Shown here in pieces: positions 35,440 to 47,344 of a DNA stretch of 64,000 nt; the first letter of the stretch is position 1; every line of letters starts with the position of its first letter. Both the position numbers and the translations under genes were made by a program. The notes under the pieces were generated by a model. That model did no database searches. It was given only the letters and a program-made list of their open reading frames with translations, and had not been told where the DNA came from. Origin of the DNA: Liolophura sinensis (lineage: Eukaryota; Mollusca; Polyplacophora; Chitonida; Chitonidae); assembly GCF_032854445.1 (NCBI RefSeq), contig NC_088300.1, forward strand, positions 50,153,682 to 50,217,681, written 5' to 3'.

Positions 35440-37210
35440 CAGTTCCCGTTTTGGGGAAAGTGTGTAGGGTCGCACCTGGCTTCCATCAAATTTAGCCAGT
35501 CAGCAGATTTAATTGTAGTATCATAGTTTCCAAGGTCAAAACTTGCGTTGTATGTTGTAAATGCCGAAATCGAGAGATGTTCTTAAACTAAATACTTCAT
35601 CCATGAAGAGAACTTTTTGTTTATTGCATGCCTGGAATGAGGTTTCTGTTGAAGATAAATTTATGTAGAACTAAAAAAATAAATAACTCAATGAAAATCC
35701 ATGCATGTTTTACCACGTACACATGAGACTTGCACAAAGTCTACCGTGAAGCCTACCGTGAATCAAGAATATCTCGGTTAAAAGATAAGACATCATAAAA
35801 CTGATGCTAAAATTAGATGAAAGAGCGTGAAAACTTACTGTCCTTAACATTTTTTTGAGTTTTTTTTTCTCTCAGGAGAAAACAAGATGCATGGTACGTA
35901 TATTTGGGACCACATCTTGGTAGATATCTTTTTTGCATAATAATGTTGTATTTAGGGATGTGATGCATGTCTAATTAATTTATTTGATTGTGAATTTGTT
36001 GTTCTTATCCAACCACACGCTTTTAACCTGAATCATGAAAACATTTATGGATATATTTAAAAAATTGATTAAACATGCTTTGTATCATCATTTATACACA
36101 AACACAATACATACCAAGAGGCGGTCCCAAATATATATATCTCCCGTGCCAAAATTATTCTCATATGTCGTCTTCTTTTTAAAGAAAAATAGAAAAAAAA
36201 TATTAAAGATTACATTTACAATCTTTCACCTTGACAATTTTTATGTTTCCTCCACCTCCAAGGAAGAATTGAATTATCATTTGACATGTCAGCATTTGAA
36301 ACTATCCGTTTAGCAGTACGTGTAAATCCAGTGAATGTAACTGATGTTAACATAGTTGTTGAATATCACGTTCTTTATATAACGTACAGATACCTTAAAG
36401 GCAAATAACACACTAGCATGGAGAATATGTCAGATGAAAGACCATTAAATGTGTCCGGGAAAATAGTTTGATTTATTTTTTAAGAATATTTTTCGACCTA
36501 GTAAAATACATTCAAAATTTTGGATTCTACCGTGGCTTTTTTTAACTGTCCTGGGATCAATGATGTCACTTCAGCTTTTTGCCACTTGACACACGTAGAT
36601 TGCTATATTTCATCACTCAAAATGTATCTTCATCTAAAGCTATGAATGCATTCAAGAAATGGATCTTGAAACGAACTATTTCCAGCCAAAAATATTTCTG
36701 TTACGTCACTTATACCCTCTAGGTCCCAACAGACCACCATAGAATCCTATTTTGTAAATGCATTTTAGTCGGTTCAAAAAAATTTAACGAAAATGAATCA
36801 AACTATTTCCTGCACATTGGTTTAATGGTCTTTCGCCTGATAAATATTTTATTTTAGTGTTTTCTTTGCCTTTAAATGACAAAAAATGTATGTAAGGTAC
36901 ACATTGCATGTGTTCTTAGGGTAGATATTTCATTTAAGGTTCTGGCAGGTTGGACGTGGCTGCTCCGTTTAGATCTCTGCAGACATATTTCAGTCGAGCG
37001 GAGGAATCTGTGAATGAGGGACTACATAATACGTGAGTCGCGTGGCCTATCTCCGCCCACGCGATCATTCGAAACGACACGATCCCAGGAAATACTGAGA
37101 TGTTTCTTATCCCTGCATTCATAATGATTTTTTTTTATGTGACATCACCTACCAGTTATAGCAACGGTATGATGATAGGGCTCCGGGTTAGAATATTGAC
37201 CAATCGTATT
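35440..37210. other. Upstream flank of copy 5, no gene seen
   Basis: AT-rich with several homopolymer runs. ORFs such as 36035-36313 are low-complexity Lys/Ile/Phe-rich readings of AT-rich DNA and are not supported as genes. Confidence 0.4.
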
Positions 37211-37214
37211 GGAT

Positions 37215-37298
37215 GGAAATTTTCTGATTGAAAGGATCGTGTGAAAGATAAAGACAGAATTCTTTCAACAAGGAAGACAGCTAGAGAGTATTTATATT
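37215..37298 (+). promoter_or_regulatory. Putative promoter of copy 5
   Basis: A weak TATA-like 'TATTTATATT' at 37289-37298 follows 'gagag', as does the TATA box of copy 6 ('gagagTATATAAA'). It is about 80 bases before the proposed ATG, close to the 73 in copies 1-3. 'GGAAATTTTC' at 37215-37224 resembles a kappaB site. Weaker evidence than for the other copies. Confidence 0.35.
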
Positions 37299-37369
37299 CG
37301 GAGCAAATATAACTATAACATACACTCTGTGCATGTCGTCGACTTCTTTGACAGCATTTTAAAATCAGC

Positions 37370-40300
37370 ATGACTGGTGTTAAAGGTAATCATTTCTGTA
37401 TGAAGTTATATAGATTTCTAAGATTTGTAATATTCATTTACTTTATTTTAAACAGTTAATTTATAAATCAATTATTTTATTTGCCTTTGCTGCCCATTCT
37501 GTTAGTCCTAGCTGTTATCACATTAGAATGCTTTCGAGTGTACATACACTTATTATAGATACAATTTGTAACGAGTAAAATCACGGATAACTGTTGTTTT
37601 TAATGTGCCCCCTAAAGCACCAGCCATCACACCCCAATCACATTATGCTGATACCGATCCAATCAGTCCTGTTTCCTTGTTATAACCTATCACGGCTGAG
37701 CGCCAAGCAAGACCGCAATACTTACCACTTTTGAAGTATTCGGTTTGACTTACGTAGGATTTGATCCCGGGTCACCCGGCACCAATGCGAAACTCTGAAT
37801 GGGGAACGCGATTAGCCGATATATGTAGACGCAACATTATCTGCGTCTTTTTTTGAATTTGATAGAGGCAAAGCTTTCCTGTTACGTGACTTTCAAAAGT
37901 AAACATAAAAACATTTTGATTGACAACACTGTATACCTTTCCGTCACTTAATCGACCTACAACGAACATAATTGTGATTTGTGTTTTCTACCTCCGTATC
38001 ACAGTTATATTATGACAGATCATTCCTACTCCCTATCCGTATTTGCAGCTGTTGATGGGTTTTACCTCGTGTAAATTTTTTGCATCTTCACTTTCCGTGA
38101 GGAGTCCAATTCATGATTTTGTTCATTTCTTTGATTAGTCTTTTACGCCTCTTATGAGAGAATATTTCACTTCGACGACGGCGGCCAGCATTGTGTTCAG
38201 AGAAACCCACAACCATCCGCAGGTTGCTGGAAAAGCTTCTCACGCACGACTGGAGAGGAAGCCAGCATAGGTTTTATTTCAACTGGCAGAGACTTCACGA
38301 TAGTCACTCTACCCTGAAGGCCCCACATTTTATAAGACTATAGGCCTACACTGTACAAATTGTCTGTATATACACAATATTTTGCTATATTTTACGACAG
38401 ATAAAACTACTGTAAAAGAAAGAGTACATCTGCGAAAAAATACTGTACCAAAACAAACACCTAATGTAGAATGACATATGGAAATATAACCTAGTTTTGT
38501 ACACTGATTTTATCTTCAACTTTACTTCATGCTGGTAATTATCTGATTGGTGTTTGCATATATGCATGTTCACAGTACTTTGGCTGCGCAAAAAACGTCA
38601 CGCGATGCTATACTTTCACAGTAGTTTGCTTAAAGGAGATGGTTATTTATCTTTTATTACAGCTTTAAAAAATGTGAGGATTTTATTATCCATTTGTGCA
38701 GATGTGACTTTGTTTTTGGTGAGCGTAGCCATAGCCAGGATATCAGTGGGAGATGCTCAGTGCGCATTGCCAGCCAACGGCCTGGAACATCCATGCCAGG
38801 GCTCCCCTAGTTCCCGACAAAACGTGCTTTTATGGGAACAGGTGACTTCGCCTATTCCTCAGCCAACCACTTCTGTTATAACGGACACAATACCAGAGTT
38901 ATGGGATGCCAAAGTTCTATCCTCGGAACTAAAGGACATGTATGTAAGTGCAAGGAAAATATTTAACTCTTGTTGAAAGCGAACTTTGAGTCTTGTCCCT
39001 GATACAAAATAAATGGGACTACGGTTAACTAATGTTAACTAATTTAACTGCATACTTAAAAGCCTCTCTTTTGGACAACAGATTCCTCGTATTTATAACC
39101 AGTTATTACCATCCATACAATGACTAGACGATTTTATTAGCACAAGGAACCTACGGAAATACGGTACTCTGTATTGTATTATAATGTAGGAGAAAGTCGA
39201 AGCTAAAATTTGACAGCAACTGGACGAAGGTCTACACATACGTTAAAGTTCCACTAAAAATAATTTTCTGGTTAACGTCGATCTTTATACAGTAAATTAA
39301 AAACACAGTGCCTCGTTTTAACCAAAAAATTACGTTTTTGATCGAGGGTGCATTTTTTGCGGGTTATTTTAAAGGAGAAGAAAATATAAATATTAATCAA
39401 ATACCATTGAAAAGAGTATGCATTTCCTCGCAGGTGCATGCCATAAAAATTCTAATATGTACCTCAAGTTGATAAATTATAAATGAAGTAAGCGCCAACA
39501 TCCGATGCGGTCGACTCCATTTTGCCTAAGATCTAGTCGTGAAGTCTTCTGTGTTAGGAGGAGAATTGAAGTCGGAATCGCCGAAGTGAAGTTCGTACAT
39601 TTCCGGTAGAACTCTTCTTCTGAAGGTAGCGAACAGTACAGTTCGTTTTCCGCTTGACGATCGGGAAACCGGAGTGTTGGACGTAGGTTCCGAGTTTACA
39701 CGAACAAGCCGGCAGTTTTAACGACTGTCATTGGCTGAGAGGCAACACACCCCCAGCATAAATTACACGGTGTTGAAGTTGGAGGACGCGATGAACTCAG
39801 CGATTTATGCCAGCTTTGCCGTTTTCAGGCTTTACGTGTATGGCGAGGAAAAAAATCACAAAATTATGCAGCAGGCACCACCACATAGAAAAAAGTGCTC
39901 TTTTCAGCCTATAGTGTCATGTTTTTAAGTTTTCTTCCCCTTTAAAGCAACTATCTCTTCTATGGCCATATGACTTTTAAGGGCGCGTCGACCAATTTTT
40001 GTGTTTCACATTGGGAAATTTACAGTTTCTTATTCGCAGTTTCGCAGTTTCTTATCCGGCGCTTTGACCACCATCGTGTACAACGGAAAAATTCTTCAGT
40101 ATGGTGTTATACAACAGTGAAATAGCTATGATACGTGCAAATACATGTGCATAATATAGCATTCTCCTTTTCTCCTTTTTTATTTGGCTGTTGACTGATA
40201 AGGTACAAGACCGTTCTGTGGATACAGCTTCCCTACAGTCTCTTACGTTAGATGGCTTCTCCGTTGTCACTGAACCACCGCTCGATAACGCCACGGTAAG

Positions 40301-40883
40301 ATTAGTTCCCGGATTCGGTTTCCGTTAGTTTTTGTAAATCGACACTATATTTAACGCTGTGTTAATAATATTCTTTCTCTAGCCATTATTACTCACTCTG
40401 CAGGAGCTAACACCACTTTACCTCATAGAAAGCCCATGTAAGTGTCGATCTATGAAAAAAGTGAAGAATGCCATGCAGGGCTCATATTTATCGAACGCTT
40501 TTTGACTTTGTTAAACGGCGATTTGTATGATATCCTCTCCCCAGGTGCGAGCTCGCCTTGTCCAAGACTACGAGAGAGTCTCTGTCGTTGTTGTGTTCCT
40601 GAACCAGTCAATCTGTGACGAACACCATTTCTCTTTCCGATACCGTCTCCTGGCCTTACAAAGCAAACTCATCAACATCCTGTGTAAGCTACAAGTCTCT
40701 CTGATTCACCTTGGCGCTTTCATTACAGATGACGTCATGGCCGCCAATCTACGGAACTGCTCCACGCGAGCTGACAGATACGACCGAGATTACTTGATTA
40801 TCAGAGATACGGAGCGATTGATGGACAGACTGTATCGAGAGTATCCAGAGTTAATTCAAATCGACAGTCTTTCTGACCTTTAA
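37370..40883 (+). CDS. Diverged cytokine-like secreted protein, copy 5
   Basis: Likely exons: 37370-37385 (MTGVK plus one base), 38702-38943, 40203-40295, an uncertain 40404-40437, and 40545 (or 40552)-40883. Borders 1-2 are phase 1; 2-3 and the following ones phase 0. The signal peptide core is VTLFLVSVAIARI. Exon 2 has HPCQGS matching NPCGGS of copy 1, then a helix A candidate. The last exon has RLVQDYERVSVVVVFLNQ against RKEEVYQIISRVYIFLNQ of copy 1, then NILCKL against NILCAL, and helix D with DRDYLIIRDTERLMDRL. Sites NAT, NQS and NCS could be glycosylated. The small exon 4 ends one base out of phase with the usual acceptor. Skipping it gives a clean product of about 229 residues; using the AG at 40550-40551 instead also restores frame. 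Exon 1 lies 1.3 kb from exon 2 and is the least certain part. Cytokine role inferred. Confidence 0.6.
38129..38325 (-). mobile_element. Degraded SINE family 1 in intron 1 of copy 5
   Basis: Reverse-oriented, with 'gacggcggccagcat', 'aaacccacaaccatccgcag' and 'gagaggaagccagcat' preserved and several small deletions. Confidence 0.75.
39367..39946. mobile_element. MITE-like element in intron 2 of copy 5
   Basis: The ends are inverted repeats: 'ttttaaaggagaagaaaa' (39367-39384) against 'ttttcttcccctttaaa' (39930-39946), with one mismatch. The 580-bp interior is richer in GC than its surroundings and contains only short ORFs without a transposase motif. No convincing target duplication was seen. 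A non-autonomous DNA transposon is the simplest reading. Confidence 0.5.
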
Positions 40884-40887
40884 TTTT

Positions 40888-41065
40888 GTCAACCACCAGC
40901 AAATCGTGTTCCTTCAAACAGACAATTTATCTGAAACTTAAGTGTGTTAACCACCAGCAAATCGTGTTCCCTCAGACAATTTATCTGAAACTTAAGTGTG
41001 TTAATCACCAGCAAATCGTGTTCCCTCAAATAGACAATTTATCTGAAACTTCATTTTGTTACCTG
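40888..41065 (+). repeat. Tandem repeat after the copy 5 stop, 3-4 units of about 56-61 bp
   Basis: Units contain 'accaccagcaaatcgtgttc' and 'gacaatttatctgaaactt'. The array begins within 10 bases of the stop codon and so lies in the 3' untranslated region. Confidence 0.85.
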
Positions 41066-41641
41066 TCAGCAATTCGTATGATAATTGTTCAGAATATTTA
41101 CTCAGGGTAATGTGATTATCTTTGTAAACAAGAAATCAAGAGGCTATATAATTCAAGTGTAGAAGTGCTTTGAAGTTTTATCTGAAATGATCTTCAAAGT
41201 ACTTTGATAATAGTACTGTGAAACAGAATATGAAGTCAGAGGGGGACATTTTATATTCATAGAAAACAAACTTACTAATGAAAGCAATTTTACCAAGGAG
41301 AAAATATTGACAAGAAGGAAATTATTTTACAAAAGAAAGTATTTTCATTTTTTTGAGCCGATGGGAAAATATTTTAATTGTTGTAAAGAATATTTTTGAC
41401 GTCATATGCAAACCACCCTCCTCCAGTCACTTCAGTTTCCACTGCGGAAGAAATATTCAAAACATTTCCAATGCGGCTTGAAATATTCCACCACCGCTGT
41501 AATAATTTAGCGAAAAAATTGTTTAAACACAAAAGCGATAACTGTGTATGTGTTATTTCGACATTCCATTAATCACATTGGATAATTGTTCTGAGGCGTT
41601 GACTGAATAGTCTAATCCTTTGTCGTTGTATGTTAAGTTAT

Positions 41642-41647
41642 AATAAA
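41642..41647 (+). terminator. Candidate polyadenylation signal of copy 5
   Basis: AATAAA about 760 bases after the stop, in 'ttataataaaatatc'. It is the clearest such signal downstream; without transcript data its use is unproven. Confidence 0.3.
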
Positions 41648-41659
41648 ATATCATTGGGA

Positions 41660-42880
41660 AGGACCATCAGGACAAAAACCCTGAAGAGACTTTCACTGAC
41701 TGCTTTAGTTTTTGTTTGTTTTGTTTTTCTTTACTGAATTAAATGTAGTCGACATTCTAATAATGAATGTCGCGTATGATGTCACATGACTTATCTAGCC
41801 CATGACCTTCAGGTCTGAATAAAATTAGCGTGAAATTCACGAAAACAATGTGTCCCTGAGCATAAAAAAGGCAAATGTGACAATAAATACCCTCTTAAGA
41901 GCAGTGGAAAGATGAGCGTGACGTAATTGCCGAAATAAAATAATAGAATTAATATCAGAGCATTGTTTGTTTCTTTTCCCATTATCATAGATATCCTTAC
42001 TGCCAACTAATGGGCAAGTAATTTCTTTTAGTCATGAAATTTAATTACCAAAACTAAAATACAAACAGCTGTAAGGCCATGAATCTACATGGCACCATTT
42101 TCTATTTTATTTCTTTTAAAAGGATTTGTTATTAATGTTGAAACTGAGAACATTATCTGATGAAAGCGAGGTCGAGGAGGGGATGAGATGGATTTGATCT
42201 TTGTGACCCATAAATTGTTCACATCATTCAGCGCAGTAAAATAGTACATGTATCCCATGTCTAGATAACGACGTAAAGCAGAACATACCTTTTATTGTGA
42301 GAATGTGACTCTATTCCAGTCCCATTGTGATACAAACGGGATTGGTTTTCATGCTGTTTTTTATCAAGCTTATTCATATACATTAAGACCTACTTTAGTG
42401 CCAAGGCGTGTGCGTTTGAAAAGCAAGGTTAAATGATAAGGATCGGGATAGACAGACTTACTTTCTTAAATTGCAAGAAAGGGTAGGCGTCATCAGTGTT
42501 TGTGCTTTAGCAAGCGTCATCAAAGCTATAGTTACAAAGCCTGTAAATTTCTTATGAGGAATCAGATAAAGGTAGCCCTAGATATAAGTGGAATTATAGG
42601 TTTTTTGTCTTAAATTGCACGATCTCCTTGATATACTTGCTATAAAAAAAAAACCGTTCTCGTGACTTCTGAAAAATAAGCTTATTCCAGTAGAATTCCT
42701 TGAATTTGTAGGTTTGAAAGGCGGCTTTAAAAAGTCAGAAATGTAACATGTGAAATAAATTATTACTTTAAAGTATTTAAAATGGCCGAATGTTTGAGTG
42801 ATGTTATGTCTTTGAAGTGATTTGGTCTTACTTGTCTACATCAGTAAACCTTCCACACTGTTTGATCATTAGAGAATCTT
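41660..42880. other. No gene recognised
   Basis: AT-rich intergenic DNA after copy 5. No exon, SINE or recognisable repeat stood out before the minisatellite starting at 42881. Confidence 0.4.
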
Positions 42881-44190
42881 ATCATAAAGTAAGTCATTGT
42901 GAAAATAAAGCGTGGCCAGTTTGTCGTAAAGTAAGTCATTGTGTAATAAGAGTATGGCCAGTCTGTCATAAAGTAAGTCATTGTGAAGTTAGAGTGTGGC
43001 CAGTCTGTCATAAAGTAAGTCATTGTGAAGTTAGAGTGTGGCCAGTCTGTCATAAAGTAAGTCATTGTGAAGTTAGAGTGTGGCCAGTCTGTCATAAAGT
43101 AAGTCATTGTGAACTTAGAGTGTGGCTAGTCTGTCATAAGTAAGCCATTGTGAAGTTAGAGTGTGATCAGTTTGTCGTAAAGTAAGCCATTGTGAAGCTA
43201 GAGTGTGGTCAGTCTGTCATAAAGTAAGTCATTGTGAAGCTAGAGTGTGATCAGTTTGTCATAAAGTAAGTCATTGTGAAGCTAGAGTGTGATCAGTTTG
43301 TCATAAAGTAAATCATTGTGAAGCTAGAGTGTGGTCAGTCTGTCATAAAGTAAGTCATTGTGAAGTTAGAGTGTGGCTAGTCTGTCATAAAGTAAGTCAT
43401 TGTGAACTTAGAGTGTGGCCAGTATGTCATAAGTAAGCCATTGTGAAGTTAGAGTGTGATCAGTTTGTCGTAAAGTAATTCATTGTGTAATTAGAGTGTG
43501 GCCGGTTTGTCATAAGTTAAGTCATTGTGAAAAAAGAGTATGGGTAGTCTGTCTTAAAGAAAGCCATTGTGAAAATATAGTGTGGCTAGTCCGTCATAAA
43601 ACAAGTCATTGTGGAAATAGAGTATGGATGGTGTGTCATAAAGAATGTCATTGTAAAAAATATAGTGTGGACTGTCTGTCACAAAACAAGTCATATTGAA
43701 AATAGAGTGTGGATGGTGTGTCATAAAGAATGTTATTGTAAAACATATAGTGTGGCCTGTCTGTCACAAAACAAATCATTGTGAAATTAGTGTATTGACA
43801 GTCTGCCATAAAGCAAGTTACTGTGAACCTAGACTAGGGTTCTTCTGCAATAAGGTAAGTCTTTGTAAAAAATAGACTTGGGTCCGTCTGCCATAAACTA
43901 AGTCTTTGTGAACTTAGACTAAGGTCAGTCAGTAATGAAGTAAGTCTTCACTGAATCACCGTATGGTCAGTCTGTTGTAATGTAGGCTAGAATAAAATTA
44001 GCGTTTTGTCAGTCTGCCATAAAGTAAGTTGTTTTGAAATTAGCGTGTGGTCAGACAGCTGTTAGTGCGTAAAATTTTACTCGGGTCAGTCTGTCATAAG
44101 TGAAGTCATTGTGGAAATAGTGCTTGGTCAGTTTGCCGTAAAGTATGCCATTTTCAAATCTGAACAGGGCCAATCTACCATACAATATCT
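42881..44190 (+). repeat. 42-bp minisatellite, about 30 units
   Basis: The unit contains 'cataaagtaagtcattgtga' followed by 'agttagagtgtggccagtct'. The central units (about 42950-43400) are nearly the same; those after 43500 are increasingly diverged. Because 42 is a multiple of three, open frames run through it on both strands (for example repeats of VCHKVSHCEVRVWP), but these are by-products of the repeat. Confidence 0.9.
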
Positions 44191-44399
44191 GTTCAGTGCA
44201 TACAGAAGTACATTTTTCGAATGTTTATTTCCTAATATTTGTCCATTTTTAAAAGATTTTTAGTGAATCTCTTTGTTTTCCGGATGGTTCTCTGTGTGAT
44301 AGCTGTAGAATGCAAGCTAGAGTATTTTCTTTTGCAAATGTTTATTTCCTGATTTTTTTCTATTTTTTTTTACATTTTAAGAGAATGTCTTTCCTTCTC

Positions 44400-45525
44400 T
44401 TGCGCGGAGCGGAGAAGTCGTTAGCCCCAGCCCTTGAGGATGAACACGAGGGTGGCACGCATATGTGACCTGCACCCACACGTGTGACCCTGTCCCTTTC
44501 AACCTCCAGTCTCACCCTGGTCTGAAGCCGGTTCGGCCATGCACAGTGGAGAGCAAAGCAAACGCTATTAATAAGGCTTAAATTTTGCCAGTTGACGTCT
44601 TGAACAATCGCGCTTTGTTGTGTTTTTCAGCGTGTGTAAGTTGTTTAAGTTCGTTGTGCGTATGGATGCAGATGATTACACAGAAACGTCAGTATTTGTT
44701 GTAAGAAAGTGACCTGAATTGTGTGGCGCTTGTGCTGGAGGATTATATCCTGACGGTCGTGTGGTTCTTTACTAGAGCTACCTACTCGACGACGAGCTCA
44801 CATCTACCCGACGACGAGCTCACATCTACCCGACGACGAGCTCACATCTACCCGACGACGAGCTTACATCCAGCCCTAACACACCCTGCTACGAAGAAAG
44901 TCACAGGCGCTCGATTCCGAAAAGCCACGTGACTTAAAGTTATGCACAAATTAATACGACAAAGATAAATGATTTCGGATAAATCAAGGAAAACTTCAAA
45001 GCATTACAAAACAAAAACCTTCACCATGACTGGGAGGAAAACCAAACCATTTCTAATCGAGAAGTGGCTCAGCCTCTATTCCAGATTTTAAAAAATGGTG
45101 CTTTCGTTATAGTATAGTGTTTGCAAAAGAGTAGCTGTTAAATAAAGAAATCAATGTATATCCAAGTTGTACCACGTTACCTTAATCTCCCTCTCATGAC
45201 GCTGTCCCTATCTTGTTCTGCAAATGTTTTATATTACTTTAATAATGTTAAATCTAACAGTTTGAAAGTGGTGGAGGAGAAAAACCATTTATATCGTTAG
45301 GTTAATATTTTCTGAAGTGTTAAAACAGTAAATATTTCACAAAACATTCAGAAAATGTGGCAATAAACATAATGTTAAGTCAAACTGAAACTGCGTATTA
45401 TAAAAACTAACATTACGTTTCAACATGCAAACAGTCATAAGTAACATTTTTAAGGATTGCACGCTCATTTTACCGCATTTTGAACATTGTTTGATTTTAA
45501 CATTTGGTACACGTACATGCAGTCT
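44400..45525. other. GC-richer patch with a small tandem repeat; no gene
   Basis: Bases 44400-44570 are unusually GC-rich for the window, without a recognisable frame. A 22-bp unit ('cgacgacgagctcacatcta' plus cc) is repeated four times at 44787-44874. The remainder is AT-rich and featureless. Confidence 0.5.
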
Positions 45526-45600
45526 AAGACACCTTCGTCGTCATTTGACTGAAAAATTTTTAAATTCGACGTTAAACCCTAAGTAGTCACTCACTCACTT
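45526..45600 (+). mobile_element. 3' end of a SINE family 2 copy
   Basis: 'ccttcgtcgtcatttgactg' followed by 'attcgacgttaaaccctaag' and 'tcactcactcac' matches the tail of the full elements at 33032 and 61800. Confidence 0.75.
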
Positions 45601-45737
45601 TTAACATTTGGACAATATTGGCAATTTAAAATTTGTGTTTAAATAATAACACTGTCCAATATCTTGTCTGCAAGTTTTCAGTTGTGGGCACATTGAGACT
45701 ACCATGTCTTAAGGTTTATGTGTTTATGTATTTATTT

Positions 45738-45820
45738 ATTGGATTGGATATTTTCGTCATAACGATACTCAAGAATGATTCACTTATATGGCGTCGGCCA
45801 GCATTACGATGCCAGTAATG
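45738..45820 (-). mobile_element. Truncated SINE family 1
   Basis: Reverse-oriented 3' part only: 'gatactcaagaatgattcac' and 'tatggcgtcggccagcatta'. Confidence 0.6.
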
Positions 45821-46762
45821 ATGTCAGGAAACAGGTGTTTCTTAAAAACACTAGAAACAATCAGTGATCAAAAAAATCATGCTTTTCGGCGTTGTCTCTG
45901 TATGCACTCAATTAATGTTCCGCAGTGTTTGCAAACAACAACTACATGTATCAAACTTAACTGCAGAAAAAACAAACCAAGATGGATATACAAAGGGAAA
46001 TAACTCTCACAGGCAAACAGCTGTTCGGTTAATTTATAAACGGTTACTTTATATTTGAGAATGAGGGGGAAAAAAGAGACGGATTCTTCATTCTTTTCTT
46101 ACAACCGGAGTCACAACTGAAAACAAAATTAACTGAATTCAAATGTCAATAGGCTTCTGCCCCATACATAAATGTAACGAGAAATAACGTGTGGTGTGTA
46201 GTAGTGTATTTTACCTACCCTACATGCTTTGTACCAATCCTCTGATATTGTCTTTGACAGAACTTAAAGGAAGAAGATGTAATGTTTACCTTTAGAAAAG
46301 ATATTCTTTTAAAAAATATACAAACACTGTAACATTTTAAGTTTATGCTCACATGATGCTGTTTGAAAGGTTGTGACCAGGGGGTAAACAATGGTCTCCA
46401 GCCTCAGCCTTCATGTAAAACTGCACTTCTCCATTTCAGTATATAGGCCTACACGCCAACCCAAAGAGGTTCGCGTTCATTTTTCTGTTTGTCAGCAGCA
46501 CTATTAATAAAAGGTATGCAGGAATTTGCATGAAATTTTGAGTACAAATTTACTATGGACCTTGTAACAATCATTAATTTAGCCATTCATTTATTTACTG
46601 AAATTAAGATGTTATTAATGATAAATTCAAGTAATTGAATAAATAACATCCCATGAGTGGTAACCTTTATAAATAGTAGAACTAAAGAAAGCCTTATTGC
46701 TTGTGGCATTAATGTAACGGTGACCTGTTTTAGTAAATACCAGGACAATTACGGACGATATT

Positions 46763-47056
46763 CTTTCAATAAGATTTTTTTTTTTTTTTTTTTTTGATTG
46801 GTGTTTTACGCCGTACTCAAGAATATTTCACTTATACGACGGCGGCCAGCATTATGGTGGTGGAAACCGGCAGAGCCCAGGGAAACCCACGACCATCCGC
46901 AGGTTGCTGGCAGACCTTCCCACTTACGGCCAGAGAGGAGGCCAGCATGAGCTGGACTTGAACTCACAGCGACCGCATTGGTGAGAGCTCCTGGGTCATC
47001 ACGCTGCGCTAGCGCGCTAACCGACTGAGCCACGGAGGCCCCTCTTTCAATAAGAT
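46763..47056 (-). mobile_element. Young full-length SINE family 1 with 13-bp target duplication
   Basis: A complete minus-strand element with a poly-A tail (seen as T-run 46775-46795). It is flanked by exact direct repeats 'ctttcaataagat' at 46763-46775 and 47044-47056. The tRNA-like head at the right end is nearly intact ('gctcagtcggttagcgcgct' in reverse). The perfect target duplication indicates a recent insertion. Confidence 0.95.
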
Positions 47057-47142
47057 CTTTGTGAGGAATTGTAGTATAGAGAGTAGAGAAATCGCCTTTA
47101 AGAGGCCGACGAAATCCAAGCAGCTCAGTTCTCTAGCTGTAC

Positions 47143-47340
47143 TTGATTGACTGATTTACCGGAGTTTAAAGCCATACTCAATAATTTTTCATTTATATGA
47201 CGACTGTGAAGTTTATGGGTGGAGAAAATAGCAATACCTGGAGTAAACCATCAATCAGGTGCGTGACAAACTTGCTTACTTAAAGCCGCAGACGTGAGGC
47301 CAAAAGCTGGATTTGAAAACTCGACCTAATTTGTCAGGAA
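47143..47340 (-). mobile_element. Old, degraded SINE family 1
   Basis: Weak but ordered similarity in reverse: 'aagccatactcaataatttt', 'atatgacgactgtgaagttt', 'tgaggccaaaagctgg'. It sits next to the young copy of the same family. Confidence 0.55.
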
Positions 47341-47344
47341 CAAA

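Noticed and set aside
36035-36313. 92-codon ORF
   Set aside because: Lys/Ile/Phe/His-rich reading of AT-rich DNA with no homology, splice sites or repetition in other units.
42817-43143. Repetitive Cys/His-rich ORF that looks like a repeat protein
   Set aside because: It is a by-product of a 42-bp minisatellite (multiple of three), open on both strands, without start context or splice support.
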